A program made the translations under genes and the position numbers. A stretch of DNA of 37,975 bases, from positions 1 through 37,975 of the forward strand of contig JAILMV010000093.1 in the NCBI GenBank assembly GCA_024692185.1. Reading direction: 5' to 3'. Numbering within the stretch: position 1 is the first letter of the stretch; each line of letters begins with the position of its first letter. The stretch is from Bacteroidales bacterium (GTDB lineage Bacteria > Bacteroidota > Bacteroidia > Bacteroidales > UBA932). The notes beneath the pieces are model-generated. The model ran no database searches. It saw only the letters and a program-made list of their open reading frames with translations, and was not told the origin of the DNA. Below are positions 9,478-17,266 of this stretch, one piece after another.

Positions 9478-12425
9478 AAGCTTGCGATTCTCTGGTTAAC
9501 GGATTCGAGGATGTCGTCGCCCTCGGCGGAAGCGGTATATCCATCGCGGATGCTCTCCCAGGTGGCACGGGCCTGTTCGACCTTGCCTTGCTCGCGGAAA
9601 CCATCCCCGAGCACTATGTAGCACTTGGCGAGCCAGTAGGTCTGGTCCCCGCACTTGGATGCGAAATCATAGACCTTGCCTTCCAGCTGGGCATAATCTC
9701 CGGAATCGAAGAGGTCCCGCACCAGCATGTAGTAGGACTCTGCACCTTCAGGGGTGGAAGGATTCTCGGCCAGCTTGCGGAAGAAGAGGAAGGCCTCGTC
9801 GCGGTGGCTGGTTGCCAGCAGGGACTTGGCTTCCACGGCCCAGGCTTCGCGTTGTTCAGCTTCCGAAGGGCTGTTGGAGATCAGGTCGCGTGCGGCTGCT
9901 ATTGCATCTTCGAAATTATGTGCGTTGAATGCGGAGCGCATCTTGCCCAGGCGGGCGGCAGCCTTGTTCTCGTCCATCTTGGCAATGTCCTGCAGCATGC
10001 AGAAGCCCTCGTAGGCATCGTTGAAGTGCTGTAGTTCGTAGGAAAGCTTTGCGTAGTTGTAGGCCGAAGTCTCTGCGAAGGAACCTTCCTTGAGTTCGGT
10101 GGCAGCCTGCTTGAATGCGCTGCAGGCCTTCTCCTTGTCGGAGATGGCACGGTAGGAATCAGCCAGGTAGAACCAGGCATCTCCCCTCTTGGCTCCCTGC
10201 GGATAATCCTTCAGGTACTTCAGGAAAGAAGAAACGGCCCTGTCATATCCGCCGGAAAGGTAGATCTGTTCGGCGGTGTTGAAGTAGATGTTCTCGCGCT
10301 CGGCGGGAGTCTTCCCGACCGAAAGATTGCGGGACTGCATATACTCCAGGAACTTCTCGGGTTCGTTGGTGGTCTGGTAGATGGAGTTGATTGCCATCAG
10401 GGCCTCCTCGGCATATTCGCTGTCCGGGAGAATCTCCACCACCTGCTTGTAATCGGCAAGGGACTTGTCGTAGTTCTTCATGTTCCTGTAGGCCATACCG
10501 CGGCCGATGAGGGCCTTGGCCGCATAGGTATTGTCGGCGGTGGCGGACTGGAGCGAGCCGAAGGTCTTGACGGCCGACTGGTTGTCATCGACCTCCATAT
10601 AGGCGCGACCGAGCTCGTACATTGCCTCGGAATACATAGGGGCGTCGGAAGATGCCTTCAGCACCTGGGAAAGCACGTTCACCTTATCCTTCTTCTTGCC
10701 GGAAAGGCCATAGGAAAGGGCCTGCTGGTAGTAAGGATAGATGTCGTTCACGTCGGCATAGGAATCCAGCACCTTCTGGTATGAAGCCACGGCGGCCGGA
10801 TAATTATGACGGGCGAAATCGCAGTCGGCACGGCGCACCAGGGCATCCTTCCGGCAATCAGGCTCGGAAGAATTGATGTAGGAGTCGAACCAGCGGGCAG
10901 CGGCCTCGTACTTGTTCTGGTTGAAGTTGGAATAGCCGATATTGTAGCTTAGCATCTTTCCCTCCGCACGGTCGTAGAGGGCGGAGATGTTGTAAAGTTC
11001 CTCGTAGATTTCCGCGGCCTCGGAATAATTCCCGCTGTTGAATAGGGACTCGGCAAGCCAGAAACGGGCGAGCTGGGCATAGCGGTCATTCTTGGGGAGG
11101 TTGAATGCGGCGGAACGGAAGTAGGGAGCGGCATCGGTCCAGGCCCCGCCGGCGGCCAGCTGGCTGGCGCGCAGGTAATTGGCCTTGAGATAATTCCCGA
11201 GCTGTTCCTCATCCAGTTCTTCGATATTGGAATAAGCCTCGATGGCCGCGGCGTAATCCTTGGAATTCAGGGCCGCAATCGCGAGGTAGTTGTAAATCTG
11301 CTCCTTGCGGGAGGTGTTGGGATACTGCTGGAGATAACCGCCGAAGATGGTCATATCAGAATTCAGGTCGAAGGCCAGCTTGGCATAGTTGAACCAGGCA
11401 TCCTCCTGGATCTTGGCATCGAAACCGGCCTGGGAGGCATCGCGGAAGGCATCCGAAGCAGCCACCTTGTTACCGGTGCGGATATAGGAGTAGCCGAGCT
11501 GATAGTTGGCTATCTGCCCGAGGGAATCGATGCGGCTTTCCATTTGGGAGAACTTCTCGATCGCACCCTTGTAGTCCTGCACGGCATACATCACCGAACC
11601 TGCGTGGAAGAGGTCGGAGCGGGACTGGTTACCCTTCTCCCCTTCCAGCATGTAATAGGCAAGGGCCTTGTTCTTGTCCCCTTTCACCAGGAAGGATTCG
11701 GAGATGATCCTGGCGAGACGGGCCTTACGCTCCTCGGGAGCCTGCTCCATCATTGCCGGACCGTTTTCCACGATGTAATCGTAGTCCTTCTGCATGAAGC
11801 GGCACTCGAGTATGTAGTACTGGGCAATGGCCTGGAAGCGCTCGTCCGGAGCAATCAGACGGAACCATTTCTCGGCAACCTCGAACTGGCCGCCATTGTA
11901 GGCCATGTATCCGAGCTGATAGCGTGCGGGAGCGGTCAGGCTGCTCTTGGGAGCGGCTTCGACCTTGAGAAGATAGCCGACGGCCTCGTCGTAACGGCCT
12001 TCGACGAAGGCGCAGTAGCCACGACGGAAATTATAATTCAGCTGGTCCGCCGCGGGAAGCCTCGTCTCGCTGACCTGCTTGAGCATTGCGGCTGCAGCAG
12101 CATAGTCCTCCTTGACAAAGAGCTTGGATGCATATTCATAGCGGATACGGTTACCCAGAACCGACTCGGGATATTCGTCATTGTATTCCAGGAACAGCCT
12201 CGTGTGGTCGGCATCGTCGGCCTTGATGGCGCATAACACGGCATAGGCACGGGACATAGGATCCCCGAGCGATTCAAAAATGCTGCGCGCCTTGGCATAG
12301 GAGCCATTCTGGTAGAGATTTACGGCGTCCTGATAGTCGCTCTCGGGTGCCTGCGCGCCCGCGCGCACAGGAGAAAAAAAGAGAGACGCAAACGCCGCAA
12401 AAATCAGCAAAGTATTGTGTTTCAT
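9474..12425 (-). CDS. Large periplasmic tetratricopeptide-repeat protein
   Basis: Protein of 983 residues built almost wholly of TPR-like helix pairs (repeated patterns such as A..Y...G.Y..A and YNLGYSY). It has an N-terminal signal peptide, KHNTLLIFAAFASLFFSPVRAGAQ. The track ORF starts eight codons earlier, but MKHNTLL at 12425 gives a proper signal peptide and lies 22 bases below a -7 box, so I prefer it. The repeats continue to the C-terminus. TPR proteins are scaffolds. Coupling with the barrel protein (ATGA overlap) suggests an outer-membrane assembly or processing complex, but no specific family is recognised. It is divergent from ftsE. Confidence 0.85.
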   Translation of the reverse strand: MKHNTLLIFAAFASLFFSPVRAGAQAPESDYQDAVNLYQNGSYAKARSIFESLGDPMSRAYAVLCAIKADDADHTRLFLEYNDEYPESVLGNRIRYEYASKLFVKEDYAAAAAMLKQVSETRLPAADQLNYNFRRGYCAFVEGRYDEAVGYLLKVEAAPKSSLTAPARYQLGYMAYNGGQFEVAEKWFRLIAPDERFQAIAQYYILECRFMQKDYDYIVENGPAMMEQAPEERKARLARIISESFLVKGDKNKALAYYMLEGEKGNQSRSDLFHAGSVMYAVQDYKGAIEKFSQMESRIDSLGQIANYQLGYSYIRTGNKVAASDAFRDASQAGFDAKIQEDAWFNYAKLAFDLNSDMTIFGGYLQQYPNTSRKEQIYNYLAIAALNSKDYAAAIEAYSNIEELDEEQLGNYLKANYLRASQLAAGGAWTDAAPYFRSAAFNLPKNDRYAQLARFWLAESLFNSGNYSEAAEIYEELYNISALYDRAEGKMLSYNIGYSNFNQNKYEAAARWFDSYINSSEPDCRKDALVRRADCDFARHNYPAAVASYQKVLDSYADVNDIYPYYQQALSYGLSGKKKDKVNVLSQVLKASSDAPMYSEAMYELGRAYMEVDDNQSAVKTFGSLQSATADNTYAAKALIGRGMAYRNMKNYDKSLADYKQVVEILPDSEYAEEALMAINSIYQTTNEPEKFLEYMQSRNLSVGKTPAERENIYFNTAEQIYLSGGYDRAVSSFLKYLKDYPQGAKRGDAWFYLADSYRAISDKEKACSAFKQAATELKEGSFAETSAYNYAKLSYELQHFNDAYEGFCMLQDIAKMDENKAAARLGKMRSAFNAHNFEDAIAAARDLISNSPSEAEQREAWAVEAKSLLATSHRDEAFLFFRKLAENPSTPEGAESYYMLVRDLFDSGDYAQLEGKVYDFASKCGDQTYWLAKCYIVLGDGFREQGKVEQARATWESIRDGYTASAEGDDILESVNQRIASL

Positions 12426-12446
12426 ACCTGATATATTTCTAATCTT

Positions 12447-12454
12447 CAAATATA
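12447..12454 (-). promoter_or_regulatory. Candidate -7 box for the TPR/barrel operon
   Basis: The minus strand reads TATATTTG, matching the Bacteroidetes -7 consensus TAnnTTTG, 22 bases upstream of the preferred TPR start. A TTTG lies 23 bases further upstream, slightly longer than the usual 19-21. The gap 12426-12517 therefore holds two divergent promoters. Confidence 0.4.
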
Positions 12455-12488
12455 ATCAAAATTCCTCAATTTTTACTCAAATAAAATG

Positions 12489-12496
12489 TATATTTG
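12489..12496 (+). promoter_or_regulatory. Candidate -7 box for ftsE
   Basis: The plus strand reads TATATTTG, an exact TAnnTTTG match, 21 bases before the ftsE ATG. No TTG lies at the expected -33 distance, so the assignment rests on the -7 box and its position. The TTG in this box is also the track's start codon for the extended ORF, which argues against that start. Confidence 0.42.
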
Positions 12497-12517
12497 CAGC
12501 TAAGCGAAGCTATTTTT

Positions 12518-13186
12518 ATGAACTCTCTCATCTCCTTCAAAAATGCAGACATAATGGCCGGCGACAATGTCGTCGTGCACGGCCTCGATATGGAAATAAG
12601 TGCCGGCGACCTGGTTTACATCCTGGGCAAGGTAGGCAGCGGCAAAACCTCCATAATACGCAGCATAACGGCCGAGAATGCCATCGGCAGCGGAGAAGCC
12701 GAAGCCTGCGGATTCAAGCTGAAGGGGATCAAGCAGAGGGACATCCCCAAGCTGCGCCGCCGCCTGGGAGTAGTATTCCAGGATTTCCGCCTCTTGATGG
12801 ACCGCAGCGTCTGGGAGAACCTGGATTTCATACTCAAAGCAACCGGATGGAAGGACCGCCGCAAGGCAGATGAGCGCATCGACGAAGTGCTCGAGGCAGT
12901 AGGAATGACTACCAAGGCCCACAAGATGCCCCACCAGCTTTCCGGAGGCGAACAACAGAGAATAGCAATAGCCCGGGCCCTGCTCAACAGTCCCGAAGTG
13001 ATACTCGCCGACGAGCCTACCGGAAACCTGGACGATGAGACCGCCGAAGAAATACTCCAGCTCATCAACAAGCTCAACAAGGAGGACGGTACCACCCTCA
13101 TAATAGTCACCCACGACAAATCCATAGTCGAGCGTTATCCCGGCAGGGTCTTCGTCTGCGCCGACGAAAGCTGCAGCGAAAAATGA
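12518..13186 (+). CDS. ftsE: Cell-division ABC transporter ATP-binding protein FtsE
   Basis: ABC ATPase of 222 residues, single domain, no C-terminal extension. It has Walker A GKVGSGKT (37-44), signature LSGGEQQR (141-148), Walker B VILADEP (161-167) and the switch His in VTHDKS. The phrase FQDFRLLMDRSVWENL is close to the FtsE pattern. FtsE with the membrane protein FtsX controls peptidoglycan hydrolases at the septum. No ftsX is present in the window. I chose the ATG at 12518 over the upstream TTG because the latter lies in the promoter box. The stop overlaps the nth start (ATGA). Another small ABC ATPase of the LolD/MacB type is less likely. Confidence 0.88.
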   Translation: MNSLISFKNADIMAGDNVVVHGLDMEISAGDLVYILGKVGSGKTSIIRSITAENAIGSGEAEACGFKLKGIKQRDIPKLRRRLGVVFQDFRLLMDRSVWENLDFILKATGWKDRRKADERIDEVLEAVGMTTKAHKMPHQLSGGEQQRIAIARALLNSPEVILADEPTGNLDDETAEEILQLINKLNKEDGTTLIIVTHDKSIVERYPGRVFVCADESCSEK

Positions 13187-13824
13187 CTCTGGACCAGAGA
13201 TACTCGCTCATCCTGAATTACTTCAAGGAGAATGTGCCGATTGCGGATTCCGAACTGCATTTCGGCAGTGATTACGAATTGCTGGTGTCGGTAATTCTTT
13301 CGGCCCAGTGCACCGACAAGAGAGTCAATCTGGTTACCCCGGACTTGTTCAAGGCCTATCCTGACGTGAAAGCCCTTTCCAAGGCCACGGCAGAGGACAT
13401 CTACCCCTACATCAAATCAGTGTCCTACCCCAACAACAAGGCCCGCAACCTGGCCGCCATGGCCCGCAAGGTGATGGAAGATTTCGGAGGAAAGATTCCC
13501 TCCGACGTAGATAATCTGATGAAACTTCCCGGAGCCGGACGCAAGACCGCGAACGTGGTGGCATCCATACTCTACAACGAGCCGGTAGTTGCGGTAGATA
13601 CCCACGTATTCAGGGTTTCCAGACGCCTGGGGTTGAGCCGCGGAACCACGCCCAGGGCAGTCGAACTGGACCTGGAAAAACGCATCCCCCTGGACATCCG
13701 TCCCATAGCGCACCACTGGCTGTTACTGCACGGGCGCTATACCTGTACGGCACAGCGTCCGAAATGCGATATCTGCCCTCTGAAGGGCTGGTGCAAGGAT
13801 TTTACTTCGCGAACTGCGCAGTAA
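13183..13824 (+). CDS. nth: Endonuclease III (DNA glycosylase/AP lyase)
   Basis: Base-excision repair enzyme that removes oxidised pyrimidines and cleaves AP sites. The 213-residue protein has the helix-hairpin-helix LPGAGRKTANVV with catalytic Lys121, and catalytic Asp139 in AVDTHVFRV. The 4Fe-4S cluster ligands are Cys188, Cys195, Cys198 and Cys204 (C-x6-C-x2-C-x5-C). Length matches the family (about 210). Translation is probably coupled to ftsE. Its 3' end overlaps the convergent phosphohexomutase gene by 23 bases, so no intergenic terminator fits between them. Confidence 0.96.
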   Translation: MTLDQRYSLILNYFKENVPIADSELHFGSDYELLVSVILSAQCTDKRVNLVTPDLFKAYPDVKALSKATAEDIYPYIKSVSYPNNKARNLAAMARKVMEDFGGKIPSDVDNLMKLPGAGRKTANVVASILYNEPVVAVDTHVFRVSRRLGLSRGTTPRAVELDLEKRIPLDIRPIAHHWLLLHGRYTCTAQRPKCDICPLKGWCKDFTSRTAQ

Positions 13825-15463
13825 GGGCCTTGATCTTCTCGTCCGCATCGGCACCCTTGGCACCGAAATAGAACTTGATCTTGGGCTCGGTTCCCGAAGG
13901 ACGCACCGAGACCACATCTCCCGCCTCATCGAAGAACTGCAGCACATTGCTCTTGGGCTGGCCAGTCTTCTCGGGTTCGAGATAGTCTATGACCTTGGTT
14001 ACGGGCGAACCGCACAGTTCCTTGGGAGGATCGTTGCGGAAAGCGGTCATCATATCGGAAATCTCCTTTGCTCCGCTGATACCTTTGCGCACAATGTAAA
14101 CCATGTGCTCCTTGCGGTATCCTATTTCGGAATAGACCTTCTGCAGCATCTGGTACATGGTAAGCCCCTGATCGGCGGCCCATGCAGCACATTCGGCCAC
14201 CATAATGCAGGCCATCTGGGCGTCCTTGTCGCGGACGAACTGGCCTACGTTGAAGCCGTAGCTCTCCTCGCCTCCGCACACGAACTCTCCGTCAGCCTCG
14301 TGCTTCTTCACTACCTCGGCAATGTACTTGAAACCGGTAAGCACGTCGTAGCAGGGAATACCGAACTTGTCGGCCAGTTCCTTGAGGGATTCGGTGGTGA
14401 CTATGGTCTTCACCAGATACTGGCCCTTTCCTAGGGTTCCCAGCTCCTTGCGGCGGCTGAGGATGTAGTAGGTCAGCAGGGTAGCGGTCATGTTGCCGTT
14501 GAACTGTACCATCTTCCCCTCGTTGTCACGCACTGCGATGCCCAAACGGTCGGCATCGGGGTCGGTGGCCATGACTATGTCCGCACCCTCGCGATCGGCG
14601 GCTTCCAGGGCCATTTTCATAGCTGCAGGCTCCTCGGGATTGGGAGATACCACCGTAGGGAAGTTTCCGTCGCTGACGTCCTGGTCGGGAACATGGATCA
14701 CATTCTTGAAGCCCAGGCGGTGCAGGCACTCGGGCACCAGCCTGACGCCGCAACCATGCAGAGGGGTATATACGAACTTGATGTCCGAATGGCGTTCGCA
14801 TGCCTCGGGAGAAAGCGCCAGTGAAAGAATGCTCTTGAGGTAGAGGGCGTCCACGTCGGAACTCATGAGGTCGATGCTGCCGCAGCGCTCCCCTGCCTTG
14901 AACTTGACCATGGAAGGTTCGGTGATCTTGTTCACCTCGTCCACTATTTCCTTATCGACGGGAGATGTGATCTGACCGCCGTCGCTCCAGAATACCTTGT
15001 AGCCATTGTATTCTTTGGGATTGTGGGAGGCCGTGATCATCACGCCGGCAACCGCACCCTTGAGGCGGATGGCAAAGCTGAGTTCGGGGGTAGGACGGAT
15101 GTTGTCGAAGATGTAAACATGTATTCCGTTGGCCGACATCACGTCTGCGGTGATGCGCGCGAACTCCTTGCTGTTGTTGCGGCTGTCGTAGGATATGCAG
15201 AAGCTGAGGTCATCCCCCTCGCAATGGCTGAGGATATAGTTCGCAAGGCCCTGGGTAGCCATACCGACGGTATATTTGTTCATACGGTTGGTACCTACTC
15301 CCATGATACCGCGCAAACCGCCGGTACCGAATTCCAGATTCTTGTAGAAAGCATCCTCGAAGGCTGCCGGGTCCGAATTGCGGAGCTCTATGATTTTACC
15401 TTTAGTCTCGGGATCGAAGTCACCGGTGAGCCAGGCATTGGCCCTGGAAATATAGTCAGACAT
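13802..15463 (-). CDS. Phosphoglucomutase/phosphomannomutase (alpha-D-phosphohexomutase)
   Basis: Interconverts hexose 1- and 6-phosphates, linking glycolysis to nucleotide-sugar and glycan synthesis. The 553-residue enzyme has the four family motifs: phosphoserine loop TASHNPKEYNG (about 144-154), metal-binding DPDADRLG, sugar-binding GGEESYGF and phosphate-binding RPSGTEPKIKFYF. Length and motif set resemble the PgcA-type PGM of Firmicutes and Bacteroidetes. The track ORF begins nine codons earlier; MSDYISRAN at 15463 sits below a -7 box and is the more natural start. It may share only part of its transcription with the upstream peptidase, because a promoter lies in the 39-base gap. Confidence 0.94.
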   Translation of the reverse strand: MSDYISRANAWLTGDFDPETKGKIIELRNSDPAAFEDAFYKNLEFGTGGLRGIMGVGTNRMNKYTVGMATQGLANYILSHCEGDDLSFCISYDSRNNSKEFARITADVMSANGIHVYIFDNIRPTPELSFAIRLKGAVAGVMITASHNPKEYNGYKVFWSDGGQITSPVDKEIVDEVNKITEPSMVKFKAGERCGSIDLMSSDVDALYLKSILSLALSPEACERHSDIKFVYTPLHGCGVRLVPECLHRLGFKNVIHVPDQDVSDGNFPTVVSPNPEEPAAMKMALEAADREGADIVMATDPDADRLGIAVRDNEGKMVQFNGNMTATLLTYYILSRRKELGTLGKGQYLVKTIVTTESLKELADKFGIPCYDVLTGFKYIAEVVKKHEADGEFVCGGEESYGFNVGQFVRDKDAQMACIMVAECAAWAADQGLTMYQMLQKVYSEIGYRKEHMVYIVRKGISGAKEISDMMTAFRNDPPKELCGSPVTKVIDYLEPEKTGQPKSNVLQFFDEAGDVVSVRPSGTEPKIKFYFGAKGADADEKIKALTAQFAK

Positions 15464-15487
15464 AGTGTTATGGTTTTCTTGTATTTT

Positions 15488-15495
15488 CAAATATA
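15488..15495 (-). promoter_or_regulatory. Candidate -7 box for the phosphohexomutase
   Basis: The minus strand reads TATATTTG, an exact TAnnTTTG match, 24 bases before the preferred start. No good -33 element is visible. It would give the mutase a promoter independent of the long upstream operon. Confidence 0.42.
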
Positions 15496-15502
15496 GGAAT
15501 TT

Positions 15503-17266
15503 TTATTGATTTTTCAGATGGCGCAACCAGAAAATCCTGTCGGCCTCGGTAGAATGCTCTCCCTGCTTACCGCGGTAACCGTGCATTCCGCCGGGATAGA
15601 TCATAAGCTCGAACTGTTTTCCGGCCTGCTGGAAGGCATCTACCAGCTGCAGGGTGTTCTGGAAGTGCACATTGTCATCCCCGGTGCCGTGGGTCAGCTT
15701 GAGTGCCACCTTGTCGGAGAGCTGCTGCACATAGGCCAGGGTCTTCGCACGCTCGAAGCCGTCGGGATTCAGGGCAGGGGTAAGCATGAAGCGCTCGGTA
15801 TAGTGGGAATCATATAGGATCCAGTCGTACACTCCGCCTCCGGCAATGCCGCAGCAGAAAAGCTCGGGATGACGGATCAGAAGCATCGCAGTCATAGTGC
15901 CGCCGAAGGAGAATCCTTCCACGCCCATATGCTCCCCATCCACGTAGGGAAGGGATTTTGCCCATTCCGCCCAGGTCACGAAATCCTCCACCGGAACCGT
16001 GGTAAGATCCTTGAACACCAGGTCGGTTCCCCAGCGTCCGTTATGTCCGGCAGCGCGGCAGTCCGCTACTATGTGGATAATGCCGTTCTCGCTGAACCAC
16101 TGCTCAGGCCTGCGCCAGCGGTCGTAAACATAGGAGGTGTTGGGCCCGCCGTAGATTTCGAAGTGCACGGGATATTTCTTGGAAGGATCGAAGCCGAGAG
16201 GCAGGGTCATCAGGGCGAACATATCCTGGCCGTCGGAGGCCTTGATGCTCACCACCCGCGGCAGGGCCATATGCAGGGAATCCTCCTCGGGAGCAAGGCT
16301 TCCGGGGGCCCTGGTGGACCATTCGAAGGGTTTGGTACGGGCATTGGAAAGCTTGCAATACACATTCTTCATATCGCGGGAGAACCAGGCCCAGTCCACA
16401 TTGTATGCCTCCGGCGAAAGACGGGTAATCTTCCCCTTCTTGCTCAGCTTGTAGAAGCCGGAATGGACCCTCGAATCCCTCTGGGCGATGAAATAGACAT
16501 CTCCCTTCTTGGAATCATACTTGCGCAGATAAACCCTCCAGTTAGGACCGTCAGTGAGCTTTTTCAGCGTCTTTCCGTCGTAGGAAAGGAAATATATCTG
16601 TTCCCACCCGCTTTCGAAGGAACGGGCCATGTAGAGGCCCTTCTCGGCGAAGAGCATGCCCTCTATCCAATCCAGCCAAGTGTCGGAACTCTCCTCATAG
16701 ACCAGCTTCTTGCTGCCGTCGGCCGCATTCACCCGGAATAGTTTGAGCTGATTCTGCACGCGGGGCTCCCACTGCACGAAGAGTTCCTGGCTGTCGGCCC
16801 CCCAGAAAGGAGTGCCGAAGTACTGCTCGGGAGTATCTTCGAAATCCGCCCAGACTATGCCCTCGGACTTGTCGAAATCGACGAATCCTATGCGTACGGA
16901 AGGGTTGGTCTCCCCCACCTTCGGATATCTGGTATTATTCAGCTTCCCATCCTGTCCGTCGGAAAGATAGATGGGGAATACGGGCACGTCGGTCTGGTCG
17001 AAACGGTAGAAAGCAAGTTTCTTGGAATCCGGGCTCCACCAGAAGGCCTTGTATTTGGATGGTCTGCCGAAAATTTCCTCGTAATAAACCCAGGACGCAC
17101 GTCCGTTGAGGATGGCGTCGGAGCCGTCGAAAGTCAGCTGAGAATCGGTGCCGGATGCAACTTCGTGCACATAGAGGTTGCCGTCGGCTGTATAGGCATA
17201 GCGGGTCGAATCCGGCGAATACGTCAGATTCAGCATGGTGACGAGGATACAGAAAAGATAGTTCAT
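15503..17266 (-). CDS. S9 family peptidase, DPP-IV-like, N-terminally short
   Basis: Beta-propeller serine peptidase of the DPP-IV group (S9B). The C-terminal hydrolase has nucleophile Ser453 in GFSFGGTMT (usual form GWSYGG), the acid in GTGDDNVHFQN (Asp530/531) and His562 in GGMHGYRGK. The double glutamate that holds the substrate amino terminus is at 63-64 in WVYYEEIFGR. The glutamates normally lie near residue 200, so about 130 residues, including the signal peptide and first propeller blade(s), are missing. An in-frame stop lies five codons above the ATG at 17266, which overlaps the helicase stop. The start MNYLFCILVTML is hydrophobic but a poor signal peptide, so location is uncertain. 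The catalytic half looks intact. Confidence 0.87.
   Translation of the reverse strand: MNYLFCILVTMLNLTYSPDSTRYAYTADGNLYVHEVASGTDSQLTFDGSDAILNGRASWVYYEEIFGRPSKYKAFWWSPDSKKLAFYRFDQTDVPVFPIYLSDGQDGKLNNTRYPKVGETNPSVRIGFVDFDKSEGIVWADFEDTPEQYFGTPFWGADSQELFVQWEPRVQNQLKLFRVNAADGSKKLVYEESSDTWLDWIEGMLFAEKGLYMARSFESGWEQIYFLSYDGKTLKKLTDGPNWRVYLRKYDSKKGDVYFIAQRDSRVHSGFYKLSKKGKITRLSPEAYNVDWAWFSRDMKNVYCKLSNARTKPFEWSTRAPGSLAPEEDSLHMALPRVVSIKASDGQDMFALMTLPLGFDPSKKYPVHFEIYGGPNTSYVYDRWRRPEQWFSENGIIHIVADCRAAGHNGRWGTDLVFKDLTTVPVEDFVTWAEWAKSLPYVDGEHMGVEGFSFGGTMTAMLLIRHPELFCCGIAGGGVYDWILYDSHYTERFMLTPALNPDGFERAKTLAYVQQLSDKVALKLTHGTGDDNVHFQNTLQLVDAFQQAGKQFELMIYPGGMHGYRGKQGEHSTEADRIFWLRHLKNQ

Noticed and set aside
12494-12517. 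TTG start of ftsE used by the ORF track
   Set aside because: That TTG is part of the TATATTTG promoter box, so it would be upstream of the expected transcript start.
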